Origin: Rikenellaceae bacterium
Lineage (GTDB): Bacteria; Bacteroidota; Bacteroidia; Bacteroidales; Rikenellaceae
DNA length: 64,000 nt
Reading direction: 5' to 3'
Assembly: GCA_015059845.1 (NCBI GenBank)
Contig: SUZR01000003.1
Location: 62,001-126,000 of the forward strand
This document shows positions 1 through 7,843 of this stretch, in pieces. Position numbers and translations under genes: made by a program. Positions within the stretch are counted from its first letter, which is position 1. Each line of letters begins with the position of its first letter. The notes beneath the pieces were generated by a model. That model did not search any database and had not been told where the DNA came from. It saw only the letters and a list, made by a program, of their open reading frames with translations.

Positions 1-555
1 ACAGGCTCGCTTATCAAGCTCTCGAAGGAGACCGTACAGGTGAATGTCATCCACTCGGCCGTAGGTCAGATTTCGGAGTCGGACGTATTGCTCGCAACAG
101 CATCGAACGCCATCATCGTCGGTTTCCAGGTGCGTCCCTCAGCCGCAGCACGTCGCACGGCAGAGAAGGAGGAGATTGAGATTCGTTTGTACTCAATCAT
201 CTACGATGCGGTGAACGACATCAAGGACGCTATCGAGGGTATGTTGGAGCCCGTGATGAAAGAGGTTATCACCTGCTCTATCGAGGTTTTGGAGACTTTC
301 AAGATTTCAAAGGTGGGTACCGTAGCAGGATGCGTCGTACGTGAGGGTAAGTTGCAGCGCAACACACCGATTCGCGTGATTCGTGACGGTATCGTAATCT
401 ACACCGGTAAGCTCGGCTCACTGCGCCGCTTCAAGGACGACGTGAAGGAGGTAACCGTAGGTCAGGATTGCGGCCTTAACATCGAGTCATACAACGATAT
501 CAAGGTCGGCGATATTGTCGAGGGTTACGAGCAGGTAGAGGTAAAGAGAAAGTAA
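1..555 (+). CDS. infB: Translation initiation factor IF-2, C-terminal part
   Basis: Only the last 184 codons are in the window; the frame is open from base 1, so the gene starts upstream. IF-2 is the GTPase that brings initiator tRNA to the 30S ribosome. The visible part holds the end of domain III (the stretch after [15 protein letters not shown]) and the beta-barrel C2 domain that binds formyl-Met-tRNA ([15 protein letters not shown], then [12 protein letters not shown] and [14 protein letters not shown]). The ending [11 protein letters not shown] is typical of the family. A GTG at base 40 is in frame but is not the start. A perfect 13-base inverted repeat follows the stop. Confidence 0.95.
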   Translation, partial: TGSLIKLSKETVQVNVIHSAVGQISESDVLLATASNAIIVGFQVRPSAAARRTAEKEEIEIRLYSIIYDAVNDIKDAIEGMLEPVMKEVITCSIEVLETFKISKVGTVAGCVVREGKLQRNTPIRVIRDGIVIYTGKLGSLRRFKDDVKEVTVGQDCGLNIESYNDIKVGDIVEGYEQVEVKRK

Positions 556-558
556 ATT

Positions 559-594
559 TCTCAATTCAAAATTCAAAATGATTTTGAATTGAGA
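559..594. repeat. Perfect 13-base inverted repeat after infB
   Basis: TCTCAATTCAAAA at 559-571 and TTTTGAATTGAGA at 582-594 are exact reverse complements around a 10-base loop. The hairpin is AT-rich and no T tract follows, so it is not a standard intrinsic terminator. It could be an mRNA 3' end stabiliser or a copy of a small intergenic repeat. Confidence 0.6.
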
Positions 595-642
595 CAACAA
601 CAGAATGTAACACACAAAAACATAAACTAACCAAACAAAAAA

Positions 643-1959
643 ATGGCACAGATTAAGTTTACAACGGCAGAAGAGGCCGTTAAGGTAATCAAGTCAGGTG
701 ATCACATTCACCTCTCATCAGTAGCATCAGCACCTCAGTGCTTGATTAAGGCTATGTGCGAGCGTGGCCGCGCAGGCGAGCTTAAGGATGTACACATCCA
801 CCACCTCCACACCGAGGGTCCTGCACCCTACTCAGAGCCTGAGTTCGAGGGTGTATTCCAGCTCGACTCATTCTTCGTAGGTGGCAACGTACGTAAGACC
901 ACACAGGCAGGTTATGCTGACTATATTCCTATCTTCCTGAGCGAAACTCAGAAGCTCTACCGCACAGGCGCTGTTCCCTGTAACGTAGCAATGATTCAGG
1001 TATCTACTCCCGACCAGCACGGTTACGTATCATTGGGTACATCGGTAGATGCTACATTGGCAGCTGTTGAGTGCGCTGACCACGTTATCGCTGTTGTGAA
1101 CAAGTATGTTCCCCGCGCATTTGGTGACGCTATGATTCACTCATCGAAGATTGATTTGTTCGTAGCTGACGACCAGCCCCTTGAGGAGGCTCACTTCACC
1201 GCACCTAACGAGGTAGAGGTTAAGATTGGTAAGTACTGCGCAGAGCTTATCGAGGATGGCGCTACACTTCAGATGGGTATTGGTGCTATTCCTAACGCTG
1301 TATTGGCTCAGTTGGGCGGCCACAAGAACTTGGGTATCCACACCGAGATGTTCGCTGATGGTGTACTTCCCTTGGTTGAGGCAGGCGTTATCAACGGCGA
1401 GGCTAAGAACATCGATAAGGGTAAGATGGTATCTACCTTCTTGATGGGTTCACAGAAGGTTTATGACTTCATCCACGATAACCCCGGCGTTATGATGATG
1501 GACGTAGGCTACACCAACGACCCCTTCATCATCGCTAAGAACGACAAGGTTACAGCAATCAACTCTGCACTTCAGGTTGACCTCACAGGTCAGGTATGTG
1601 CTGACTCACTCGGTCGTAAGTTCTACTCTGGTGTAGGTGGTCAGATCGACTTCATCTATGGTGCATCACTCTCTAAGGGCGGTAAGGCTATCATTGCTAT
1701 GCCCTCAATCACAAACAAGGGCGTATCGAAGATTGCTGACGCACTGAACGAGGGTGCAGGTGTTGTTACTACACGTAACCACATCCACTGGTTCGTAACC
1801 GAGAATGGTGCTGTTGACCTCTATGGCAAGAGCCTTCAGGAGCGTGCGCGCTTGATTATCTCAGTTGCTCACCCCTCAGCACAGGAGGCTTTGGATGAGG
1901 CTGCGTTCAACCGCTACGGCTCACACCACCACTATATCAAGGGTTATATGGGCAAGTAA
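643..1959 (+). CDS. Acetyl-CoA hydrolase/transferase family protein (CoA-transferase)
   Basis: A 438-residue cytoplasmic enzyme of the acetyl-CoA hydrolase / 4-hydroxybutyrate CoA-transferase family (Cat1/AbfT type), which moves CoA between acyl-CoA and a carboxylate such as acetate, succinate or butyrate. The expected catalytic glutamate lies in GIHTEMF (Glu235), and the glycine-rich GIGAIPNAVL stretch precedes it. Other family landmarks are SPxDxxGYVSLG-like STPDQHGYVSLG and GGQIDFIYGA near the C terminus. Length is normal for the family. The substrate cannot be fixed from sequence; fermentative acyl-CoA recycling is likely. The ATG at 643 follows an AC-rich leader with no Shine-Dalgarno site. 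The last codons, YIKGYMGK and stop, are reused in the tandem repeats downstream. Confidence 0.9.
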   Translation: MAQIKFTTAEEAVKVIKSGDHIHLSSVASAPQCLIKAMCERGRAGELKDVHIHHLHTEGPAPYSEPEFEGVFQLDSFFVGGNVRKTTQAGYADYIPIFLSETQKLYRTGAVPCNVAMIQVSTPDQHGYVSLGTSVDATLAAVECADHVIAVVNKYVPRAFGDAMIHSSKIDLFVADDQPLEEAHFTAPNEVEVKIGKYCAELIEDGATLQMGIGAIPNAVLAQLGGHKNLGIHTEMFADGVLPLVEAGVINGEAKNIDKGKMVSTFLMGSQKVYDFIHDNPGVMMMDVGYTNDPFIIAKNDKVTAINSALQVDLTGQVCADSLGRKFYSGVGGQIDFIYGASLSKGGKAIIAMPSITNKGVSKIADALNEGAGVVTTRNHIHWFVTENGAVDLYGKSLQERARLIISVAHPSAQEALDEAAFNRYGSHHHYIKGYMGK

Positions 1960-2032
1960 TCGGATTACCGAAAATATATGTAAAGCCTTCCCGCTTGGGA
2001 GGGCTTTATTTTTTACCCTTGATATAGTGGTG
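1927..2032. repeat. 18-base inverted repeat enclosing the CoA-transferase terminator
   Basis: CACCACTATATCAAGGGT (1927-1944, inside the coding sequence) and ACCCTTGATATAGTGGTG (2015-2032) are exact reverse complements. They flank the stop codon and the terminator hairpin, so the transcript end can fold as a stem around a stem. The inverted arm is an antisense copy of the gene's own 3' end and is repeated downstream. Confidence 0.75.
1982..2014 (+). terminator. Intrinsic terminator of the CoA-transferase gene
   Basis: AAAGCCTTCCC, loop GCTT, GGGAGGGCTTT (one G-T pair), then ATTTTTTTT. It lies 22 bases after the stop. Confidence 0.85.
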
Positions 2033-2164
2033 ATGCATTATATTGACATTCTCTCTAAATCCCCCTTTGGGAAAGGGGGACTTTGGTCGCTACGCTCCTT
2101 TATTTGAATTTATACATATCAAGGGTTATATGGGCAAGTAATCGGATTACCGAGAACTATATGT

Positions 2165-2194
2165 AAAGCCTTCCCAATGCGGGAGGGCTTTTTT
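2165..2194 (+). terminator. Duplicated terminator, repeat unit 2
   Basis: The same AAAGCCTTCCC / GGGAGGGCTTT stem as in unit 1 with loop AATGC, followed by T residues. Confidence 0.75.
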
Positions 2195-2347
2195 CTGCCC
2201 TTGATATAGTGGTGGTGCATAATATTGACATTCCCGCTAAATCCCCCTTTGGAAAAGGGGGACTTTGGTCGCTACGCTCCTTTATTTGAATTTATACATA
2301 TCAAGGGTTATATGGGCAAGTAATCGGATTACCGAAAACTAATATGT

Positions 2348-2377
2348 AAAGCCTTCCCAATGCGGGAGGGCTTTTTT
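2348..2377 (+). terminator. Duplicated terminator, repeat unit 3
   Basis: Third copy of the AAAGCCTTCCC / GGGAGGGCTTT hairpin with loop AATGC and a run of six T. Confidence 0.75.
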
Positions 2378-2519
2378 CTGCCCTTGATATAGTGGTGATG
2401 CATTATATTGACATTCCCGCTAAATCCCCCTTTGGGAAAGGGGGACTTTGGTCGCTACGCTCCTTTATTTGAATTTATGCATATCAAGGGTAAGTAATCC
2501 TCACAGCCTTTGCTACAAG

Positions 2520-2550
2520 AAAAGCGACTCCTGATGGGGGTCGCTTTTTT
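2520..2550. terminator. Bidirectional terminator between the repeat array and the WG gene
   Basis: AAAAGCGAC (2520-2528) pairs with GTCGCTTTT (2540-2548), with inner CC/GG pairs; T6 follows on the plus strand and T4 on the minus strand. It can end both the repeat-array transcript and the minus-strand WG gene. Confidence 0.75.
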
Positions 2551-2590
2551 GTATGGTTGGGTTACTTTTAAGGTGTAATGGTTGAAATCT

Positions 2591-3730
2591 TTACTTTACC
2601 GCTACCCCATCAGTACCCACCAGATACCAATCGTAACTCTCTGGATGCTGCACCTCGAACAACTCTGCCGAGAGCATATTGATATCCGAATAGATTGCTG
2701 ATGTGACGGGCTTACCCGTGATGCGATTCATCACACCATAACTATCGAGAATCTCATACTTGACATAATCGGCAAAGGCATACTCAATATCACCACAATC
2801 ATTGTAGCCAATCGGATAGTTGAGATAGTATGTATTCTCATACATAAAAGGCTTCACAATTTCACCTTTATAATCAACCTGCCACATACGGCCATCGCGA
2901 GTCAGCACAAATCCATCGGATACAACGCAGAGGTGTTGATACTCCGCGGGATATACGACCGAGCCCGTAGAGTCTAACACGCCATATTTGCCATCCTTGA
3001 TAATCACGCGATACCCATTATCAGGAGTCCAAATCTCCTCATAGGCAGGCTCCACAACCCAGCGCCCACTCTTATCAATCAAACCCCAATCGCCATCAGC
3101 ATTAGTCATAGCACAATAGCCATCGTGAAACAGATAGCCGCACTCCCGCACACACTCCTCATCAGTTGGGAAGTCGAACTGGAAAGGTATTACAACCTCA
3201 TTTCTCGCATTAATAAAACCAATCTTTCCATCCTTCATTACGGCAGCCAGTCCCTCGGAGAACACCCACGCCTTGCGATAGTTATTAGACTCGGCATCGA
3301 TTATAATACGTCCCGTATTTACGCTGAGATAACCGCGCCTATTCGGTAGTGCATATACGGCCAGCGAATCATTGTCGGGCATCTCAACCACCCAATTAAG
3401 TCTTGGTGTAGTATACTTCTCGGCCACATCGTCATATACCTTCCATTTGTTGTCACAGAATGAGCGCAGTGTGATATTATCAGAAAGTTCCCTGTCCCAG
3501 TAATAATCTCGGCCATAAACATCATCATAAATGTCATATGCCTCACGAGCTACAATACAGCCAAATATCAGAATGACAATAGTCACAACCAAGCAACGAA
3601 AAGACTTTGAGCGGTTTTTCCACCAATTACGAATATCACGCCAAGCAAGGCGACCGATGGCTGTCAGCGCCGTAAGTATCAAAGCAACCACGCCGAGCAG
3701 CATTCTAAAGATTTGAGTTATTCTTTTCAT
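2591..3730 (-). CDS. Membrane-anchored WG-repeat protein
   Basis: A 379-residue protein with two hydrophobic segments (about residues 9-27 and 46-62) and a large domain of WG (KWG) beta repeats from about residue 155. Clear repeats are EGLAAVMKDGKIGFINARNE, then DGDWGLIDKSGRWVVEP and DGKYGVLDSTGSVVYP. WG repeats form beta-rich binding modules in many Bacteroidetes proteins; no enzyme motif is seen. It follows the vWA gene by 12 bases, so the two are likely co-transcribed. A second WG protein sits at 6773-7831 in the same locus. The role is unknown; ligand or protein sensing at the membrane is inference. Confidence 0.75.
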   Translation of the reverse strand: MKRITQIFRMLLGVVALILTALTAIGRLAWRDIRNWWKNRSKSFRCLVVTIVILIFGCIVAREAYDIYDDVYGRDYYWDRELSDNITLRSFCDNKWKVYDDVAEKYTTPRLNWVVEMPDNDSLAVYALPNRRGYLSVNTGRIIIDAESNNYRKAWVFSEGLAAVMKDGKIGFINARNEVVIPFQFDFPTDEECVRECGYLFHDGYCAMTNADGDWGLIDKSGRWVVEPAYEEIWTPDNGYRVIIKDGKYGVLDSTGSVVYPAEYQHLCVVSDGFVLTRDGRMWQVDYKGEIVKPFMYENTYYLNYPIGYNDCGDIEYAFADYVKYEILDSYGVMNRITGKPVTSAIYSDINMLSAELFEVQHPESYDWYLVGTDGVAVK

Positions 3731-3742
3731 AGTTTTTGTTTA

Positions 3743-4390
3743 TTAATATTCATCATCTGTGTCTTCAAAGAATTTCTCATTTGCTCGTCCTGCATTAAAG
3801 TGTCTTATACCTGGTATCAATCGGCCATACAATGTAGACTTTGAACAGTCAAGCTTTGCAATCATATCCTCCATACCCTCATCGGTAGCTTCAAAGCTCA
3901 ATGTATTAGAGATCGAGATAGTTGACGCGGCTTGCTTTACATCGTGATTAGCACCAATATATGCAAATACCCATCCCTTCGCCTTTAGCTCATCAATAAG
4001 GACCTTGATATCCCGACGAATATACTCCTCCGAGGCATTCTCGTATCCGTCAGTAATAATAGTAACCAGAACAACCTCGTTCTCTGCCACCTTCTTGCGC
4101 AATGCGTTAAGCGAGATACCAATCGCATCGTACAGAGCCGTTAAGCGAGCTGGGTTGTATGTTTCGGAGGTAAACTCCTTAACCTCCCCTACAGGAACAC
4201 AATCATAAATAATCTTAACTTCATCGTTAAATGTGACCAGCGAAACAAAGTGTTCTTGTCCCTCGTGTTTCTCCTGTGCCGAACGGGTGGTCTGGATTGT
4301 CTCGTTAATACCGTCGATTGTCTGCTTCTTAATGCTCTGCATAGAGCCACTCTCATCAATGATAATGAGATTAAAAATTCTTGTCTTCAT
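3743..4390 (-). CDS. vWA-domain protein, TerY-like
   Basis: A 215-residue von Willebrand factor A domain protein. The metal-ion site (MIDAS) is visible as DESGS (residues 12-16), with ARLTALYDAI supplying the threonine and VTIITDGYEN the aspartate. Such stand-alone vWA proteins (TerY type) bind divalent metal and mediate protein-protein contacts in stress-response and conflict loci. No signal peptide is present, so it is likely cytoplasmic. It begins its own transcription unit, because a terminator lies between it and the upstream RyR gene, and it is followed at 12 bases by the WG membrane protein. Confidence 0.85.
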   Translation of the reverse strand: MKTRIFNLIIIDESGSMQSIKKQTIDGINETIQTTRSAQEKHEGQEHFVSLVTFNDEVKIIYDCVPVGEVKEFTSETYNPARLTALYDAIGISLNALRKKVAENEVVLVTIITDGYENASEEYIRRDIKVLIDELKAKGWVFAYIGANHDVKQAASTISISNTLSFEATDEGMEDMIAKLDCSKSTLYGRLIPGIRHFNAGRANEKFFEDTDDEY

Positions 4391-4555
4391 ATCCTATAAA
4401 TTTGATGTTAGTTGATTTATGTTTTATGTATATCTACTACTATATAAGTTCACCTCTTTATAGTAAGGAGTAAAACCTCGACCTATATCTATCACAATGT
4501 GCAAAAACATTTTTGTCCAAAACATATTTACACACACCTCGCTTACACATATAAA

Positions 4556-4598
4556 GAAAAAAACGAGCAACAAAATCTATCATAAGATCTTGTTGCTC
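4556..4598 (-). terminator. Terminator after the small RyR gene
   Basis: On the minus strand GAGCAACAA and TTGTTGCTC form a 9-base stem followed by GTTTTTTT. It separates the RyR gene from the vWA-WG pair. The 286-base gap 4391-4676 otherwise shows no gene, and I found no clear TAnnTTTG box in it for the vWA gene. Confidence 0.8.
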
Positions 4599-4676
4599 AC
4601 TTAAATTATTTTGAGTAGCTATTACCCTACTCTATTCCACACCGGATGATATCTCCGTTTAGGCCCCTTAATTATA

Positions 4677-4967
4677 TTACTCCTTTGAGATTTTGAATCC
4701 TAACTTACTAATAAGTTTTAATGTACCAATGGCTGTATCACGGTCATATGCCTTCTCGATTTCGGGCAACTCCTCATAGGGAATCAGGCACGGATGCTGT
4801 TTCAATGCATCGCTACGCTGCTCACCATATGTCCATCCTTGTTCCATACGGCTCTGTGCCCACACTTCGTGAACATTCTTAGCCATCTGTTCTACAAGCA
4901 TATTCATCTCCTCTGGCAACTGGATATCACTCGTATCCATTGGTTGCGGCAAATAATTCTTCTTCAT
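4677..4967 (-). CDS. Stand-alone RyR-domain protein
   Basis: A 96-residue protein that is essentially one RyR (ryanodine receptor, Pfam RyR) domain. The family pattern is clear: PQPMDTSDIQLPEEM, then AKNVHEVWAQSRMEQGWTYG and HPCLIPYEELPEIEKAYDRD, ending TLKLISKLGF. RyR domains occur in animal calcium-release channels and in many bacterial proteins; the bacterial ligand is not firmly known to me. I chose the ATG at 4967 (MKKNYLPQ) because the domain starts right after it; an in-frame ATG 33 bases upstream would add an unconserved leader. It is the last gene of the main operon, 118 bases after the zinc-ribbon gene. A second copy of this domain is in the 7844-8989 protein. Confidence 0.85.
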   Translation of the reverse strand: MKKNYLPQPMDTSDIQLPEEMNMLVEQMAKNVHEVWAQSRMEQGWTYGEQRSDALKQHPCLIPYEELPEIEKAYDRDTAIGTLKLISKLGFKISKE

Positions 4968-5085
4968 TGTTCTTTCTATTAGGTTTCTATTATAGAACAA
5001 TTTCGTTGCCTGAATCTATCAACTGTAATAAAATTTTCTCAATCTCTCTTGAAACGGTTCTTCAAATATTCACTCTTATTCATAA

Positions 5086-5589
5086 CTACAAAGCTTTACC
5101 ACATCCACTACAAAAATTAGCATATTCTGTATTATGCATACCACAATGGGTACAGAATTTTCCCGCATTAAGGTTGGGTGTACCCATCCCGCTATTACTC
5201 ATATAAACAACATCTTTAGCAACCTCCAGCGCCTTATCATCAAGTTTTGACTGTTGTATCAGACCCCATATTTGGGTGAGGAGAACCGGCCACAAAAAGA
5301 ACATTGAGATTATGGTAGGAATCGCCTGCTGACCCCAAATGCCGACGCCTGCCTCAAAGTTGATATTGCCATCGTGAGGGAGGAGCGTTACCTTCAACGC
5401 GGTCTTCATACCCAATACGGCCTTAAAAAGGCCTCCCTTGGTTATCGAGATATCATAACCTCCGCTACTTAAAGCGTCTATATTAACCTCATAGCCGTCA
5501 TTCTGAAACTCTTCCTGGATACGGTTTGCAATTGCAGGAATCAATGAGGATGAACCATACAAAACCTTCTTGGTATTAAATGTTGCCAT
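5086..5589 (-). CDS. Zinc-ribbon membrane protein
   Basis: A 167-residue protein with an N-terminal alpha/beta region, one hydrophobic segment (about 91-108, AIPTIISMFFLWPVLL) and a C-terminal zinc ribbon with CTHC and CSGC pairs (last 25 residues). The ribbon type is often found on bacterial membrane or regulatory proteins as a small protein-binding module. I do not recognise the N-terminal part. It starts 5 bases after the 88-residue gene, so the two are translationally linked. It is the third zinc-ribbon protein in this operon, after the M48 peptidase and the peptidase/RyR protein. Confidence 0.7.
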   Translation of the reverse strand: MATFNTKKVLYGSSSLIPAIANRIQEEFQNDGYEVNIDALSSGGYDISITKGGLFKAVLGMKTALKVTLLPHDGNINFEAGVGIWGQQAIPTIISMFFLWPVLLTQIWGLIQQSKLDDKALEVAKDVVYMSNSGMGTPNLNAGKFCTHCGMHNTEYANFCSGCGKAL

Positions 5590-5594
5590 AGCTA

Positions 5595-5861
5595 TTATTT
5601 GTTAATATTCTGAATTGAGTAGAAGTTATAAACTGCATATAAGACACTCGACTCAACGAGTAAGTTCTTAATCTCAGCCAACTGCTCATCGCTATATCTC
5701 TTCTCCATATCGTGAAGCATAGCAATTACTTTATCCGACTGTATTTTAATCTCATCCTCAGTAATTACTCCATCCTCCATAATATTTTTGAAAGATGTAT
5801 TATTGACAACCATTTCGTCAATATTCAGAATACCGTCTTCGTTAAAAAACATAGATTTCAT
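5595..5861 (-). CDS. Small acidic protein with two EF-hand-like loops
   Basis: An 88-residue protein of unrecognised family. Two acidic loops, NEDGILNIDE (7-16) and EDGVITEDE (29-37), resemble calcium-binding EF-hand or TerB-like loops, but neither fits the full 12-residue EF-hand rule from what I can see. The rest is predicted helical. It lies between the M48 peptidase (15 bases) and the zinc-ribbon protein (5 bases). An ATG at codon 4 is an alternative start. Calcium binding would suit a locus full of RyR domains and a channel but is only a guess. Confidence 0.6.
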   Translation of the reverse strand: MKSMFFNEDGILNIDEMVVNNTSFKNIMEDGVITEDEIKIQSDKVIAMLHDMEKRYSDEQLAEIKNLLVESSVLYAVYNFYSIQNINK

Positions 5862-5876
5862 ATTATAGTTAGGTGA

Positions 5877-6755
5877 TTATAACTTCGTTCCACAATATTT
5901 ACAATATATCCAGTCGGCACATACCGATTTATTGCAATTATGGCACTTCTTACCCGACGCCTCGGCCTTGAGATTCAGCATTAGATTCTTATATTGGCTA
6001 CTCTGACCCCATTTGAGAATCTCACGAACTCGAACAGCACTAAACGGATGAGATTGGCTAATAATTACAGATAGTTGCAAAGCCTTATTCCACAGGCCAT
6101 CATTCTTTATTTTATCATATTGGTCAGCCTGCATAGCCCACTCCTGCATATTCAAATCACTTGTTATAGACTTTGGGCCTCCAGACAACCTTGCCATCGA
6201 ACGTGCCACAATCTCCGGTGATGTAATTATACTACCGCACCTATCGCACGACAACTCACTCATACGATACCAGTATAAAATAGCGTACTGAATAGGCACA
6301 GCAAGAGAGCCTAACACGCCTAAAGCATCTGCACCACTTAGTATGTATTGAGCTATACTATGGTATAATACGTGACGGCAAAGAATATGACCACACTCGT
6401 GCGCTATCACGGCATCCAACTCTTCATCATCCAACAACTCCACCAATCCTGACGTAATGGTAATATATATTTTTGTATCTCCAAAGGTCCACGCATTGGG
6501 AACAGGGTCCATTTGCAGGTAGAACTCTGGCTCGGCAATACCCAGCTTCTCACATATTGGGGGAAGATGCTTGTATAATTGAGGCAACTGCGTGGGCGAC
6601 AAACGAATAGCCGTTGCCATATTCACGCCATATTGCATCTGCTCCAGCCCCAGTGCCATAATCTTCTTCACCAAAGCCGGAAATCCAGGAATACTCTCCA
6701 ACTGCCGCAGCGCCGCCGCATCCTCAGGATGAATAAATTCAGAGGGGGTTATCAT
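5877..6755 (-). CDS. M48-family metallopeptidase with C-terminal zinc ribbon
   Basis: A 292-residue zinc peptidase of the Ste24/HtpX (M48) class. The HEXXH motif is HECGH at 119-123, followed by the likely third ligand in MSELSCDRCG (about 168-177), the place of the usual ExxxD signature. M48 enzymes commonly cleave membrane or exported proteins. The C terminus carries a zinc ribbon (CHNCN and CKYCG pairs, about 270-290). Only one moderately hydrophobic stretch (about 137-160) is seen, so the protein may be cytosolic or peripheral. It sits 17 bases after the TIR-like/WG gene. Cleavage of a partner encoded in the locus is plausible but not shown. Confidence 0.85.
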   Translation of the reverse strand: MITPSEFIHPEDAAALRQLESIPGFPALVKKIMALGLEQMQYGVNMATAIRLSPTQLPQLYKHLPPICEKLGIAEPEFYLQMDPVPNAWTFGDTKIYITITSGLVELLDDEELDAVIAHECGHILCRHVLYHSIAQYILSGADALGVLGSLAVPIQYAILYWYRMSELSCDRCGSIITSPEIVARSMARLSGGPKSITSDLNMQEWAMQADQYDKIKNDGLWNKALQLSVIISQSHPFSAVRVREILKWGQSSQYKNLMLNLKAEASGKKCHNCNKSVCADWIYCKYCGTKL

Positions 6756-6772
6756 AGGGTTTTAATATGTAT

Positions 6773-7831
6773 TTATTTTATTATTTTACCATTAGTATTT
6801 ATATAGAAGCTTTCTCCATCCATCCAAACCTTAGCCTTTCCTCCTGAGAAGGCCCATATATCATCATAAATAGCAGGGATGATAAGTTCTCCTTGTCTAT
6901 TAATAAAACCAAACTTACCATTCACCTCAACACCCGCATAACCTTCCACAAATTTACTAACAGATTCATATTGAGGTTTTATAGCAATGTATCCTGTTTT
7001 ATCAACAAATCCCCATTTACCATCATATTTTACTTGTGCTAAACCCTCATTAAAGGCAAACACGTCTTCAAAAATTAAGGGCACAACTATCTCATTACTT
7101 ATATTCACAAAGCCCCATAATCCATTCTTACTTACACAAGCTAAGCCTTCTATATTATTTTTCTTAATATCAAAATATTTTGAAGGATCTGTTGGTTGCT
7201 GTATTTGAGGTGGATATGGATCTCCCATAGGATATTCTTTCTTATATACATTCCACCATTGTGTTTTATCAAGGACATTAGTACTAAATAAAATATAACA
7301 GCCTATTCCTGATATGGCCATCAATATTGAGATATATTTGAATAACCTATTTATTAATGACTTTTTCAGTTTTGACAATCTTAAAGACTCATACATTAAC
7401 AGAGTTTCCACTAATCTTTCAAGCTCTATATTATCAGCATAGTCTTTATAATATTGTCCTAAATCAGATATCGTATTACGAATCTCTTTTATATCTTCAT
7501 TATCCTTATCATTAATTCTCGAATACACACATATCTTGGGAGTCTTTGACATTTTATATGAGTTATATGCCTCTAAAAACTCCTTTTTAGTTATTCCGCC
7601 AACCGCTCCATTTAATATAAATACTACTAGGTCTGATTCTGATGTTATATATTTATTATAATAATCTGATTGTGCCCCGTATGGGGTAAACATCTCATTA
7701 AAATCATCATAACTTTTAATATCTATAATAACTCCCGTTCTAGACTGAGTCTTACTCGCTACGACTCGGATTAACTCACGCTCCTTTTGTAGAGATTTTG
7801 AACCAGCTATAAAAACTTTAAATTTGCGCAT
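6773..7831 (-). CDS. TIR-like (DUF4062-type) domain, membrane segment and WG repeats
   Basis: A 352-residue protein in three parts. Residues 1-115 form an alpha/beta domain (KVFIAGSKSLQKERELI, then SESDLVVFILNG, then FLEAYNSYK) that resembles the DUF4062/TIR-like fold often found at the N terminus of bacterial conflict and signalling proteins. A single membrane segment follows (about 164-184). The C-terminal half has four WG repeats, for example NGLWGFVNISNEIVVP and DGKWGFVDKTG. If the N-terminal domain is a true TIR relative, it could process NAD or a nucleotide; the catalytic glutamate of TIR NADases is not certain here. This gene is more AT-rich than the neighbourhood. Confidence 0.7.
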   Translation of the reverse strand: MRKFKVFIAGSKSLQKERELIRVVASKTQSRTGVIIDIKSYDDFNEMFTPYGAQSDYYNKYITSESDLVVFILNGAVGGITKKEFLEAYNSYKMSKTPKICVYSRINDKDNEDIKEIRNTISDLGQYYKDYADNIELERLVETLLMYESLRLSKLKKSLINRLFKYISILMAISGIGCYILFSTNVLDKTQWWNVYKKEYPMGDPYPPQIQQPTDPSKYFDIKKNNIEGLACVSKNGLWGFVNISNEIVVPLIFEDVFAFNEGLAQVKYDGKWGFVDKTGYIAIKPQYESVSKFVEGYAGVEVNGKFGFINRQGELIIPAIYDDIWAFSGGKAKVWMDGESFYINTNGKIIK

Positions 7832-7843
7832 AGCTATTGTAAG

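Larger units (their letters stand above)
1934..2500. repeat. Tandem repeat, three 182-183-base units plus a partial fourth
   Basis: Units start at 1934, 2116 and 2298 with ATATCAAGGG, and a short fourth start is at 2481. Each full unit holds the CoA-transferase tail (codons for IKGYMGK and stop), a GCC-TTCCC terminator hairpin, an antisense copy of the tail, a CCCCCTTT/AAAGGGGG hairpin and a GACTTTGGTCGCTACGCTCC stretch. Differences between units are few and mainly in loops, so duplication looks recent. No start codon precedes the copied tails, so they are not genes. Confidence 0.9.

Noticed and set aside
1934..2500. CRISPR-like array
   Set aside because: Units are 182 bases and nearly identical throughout, with no short repeat and unique spacer pattern and no cas genes nearby.
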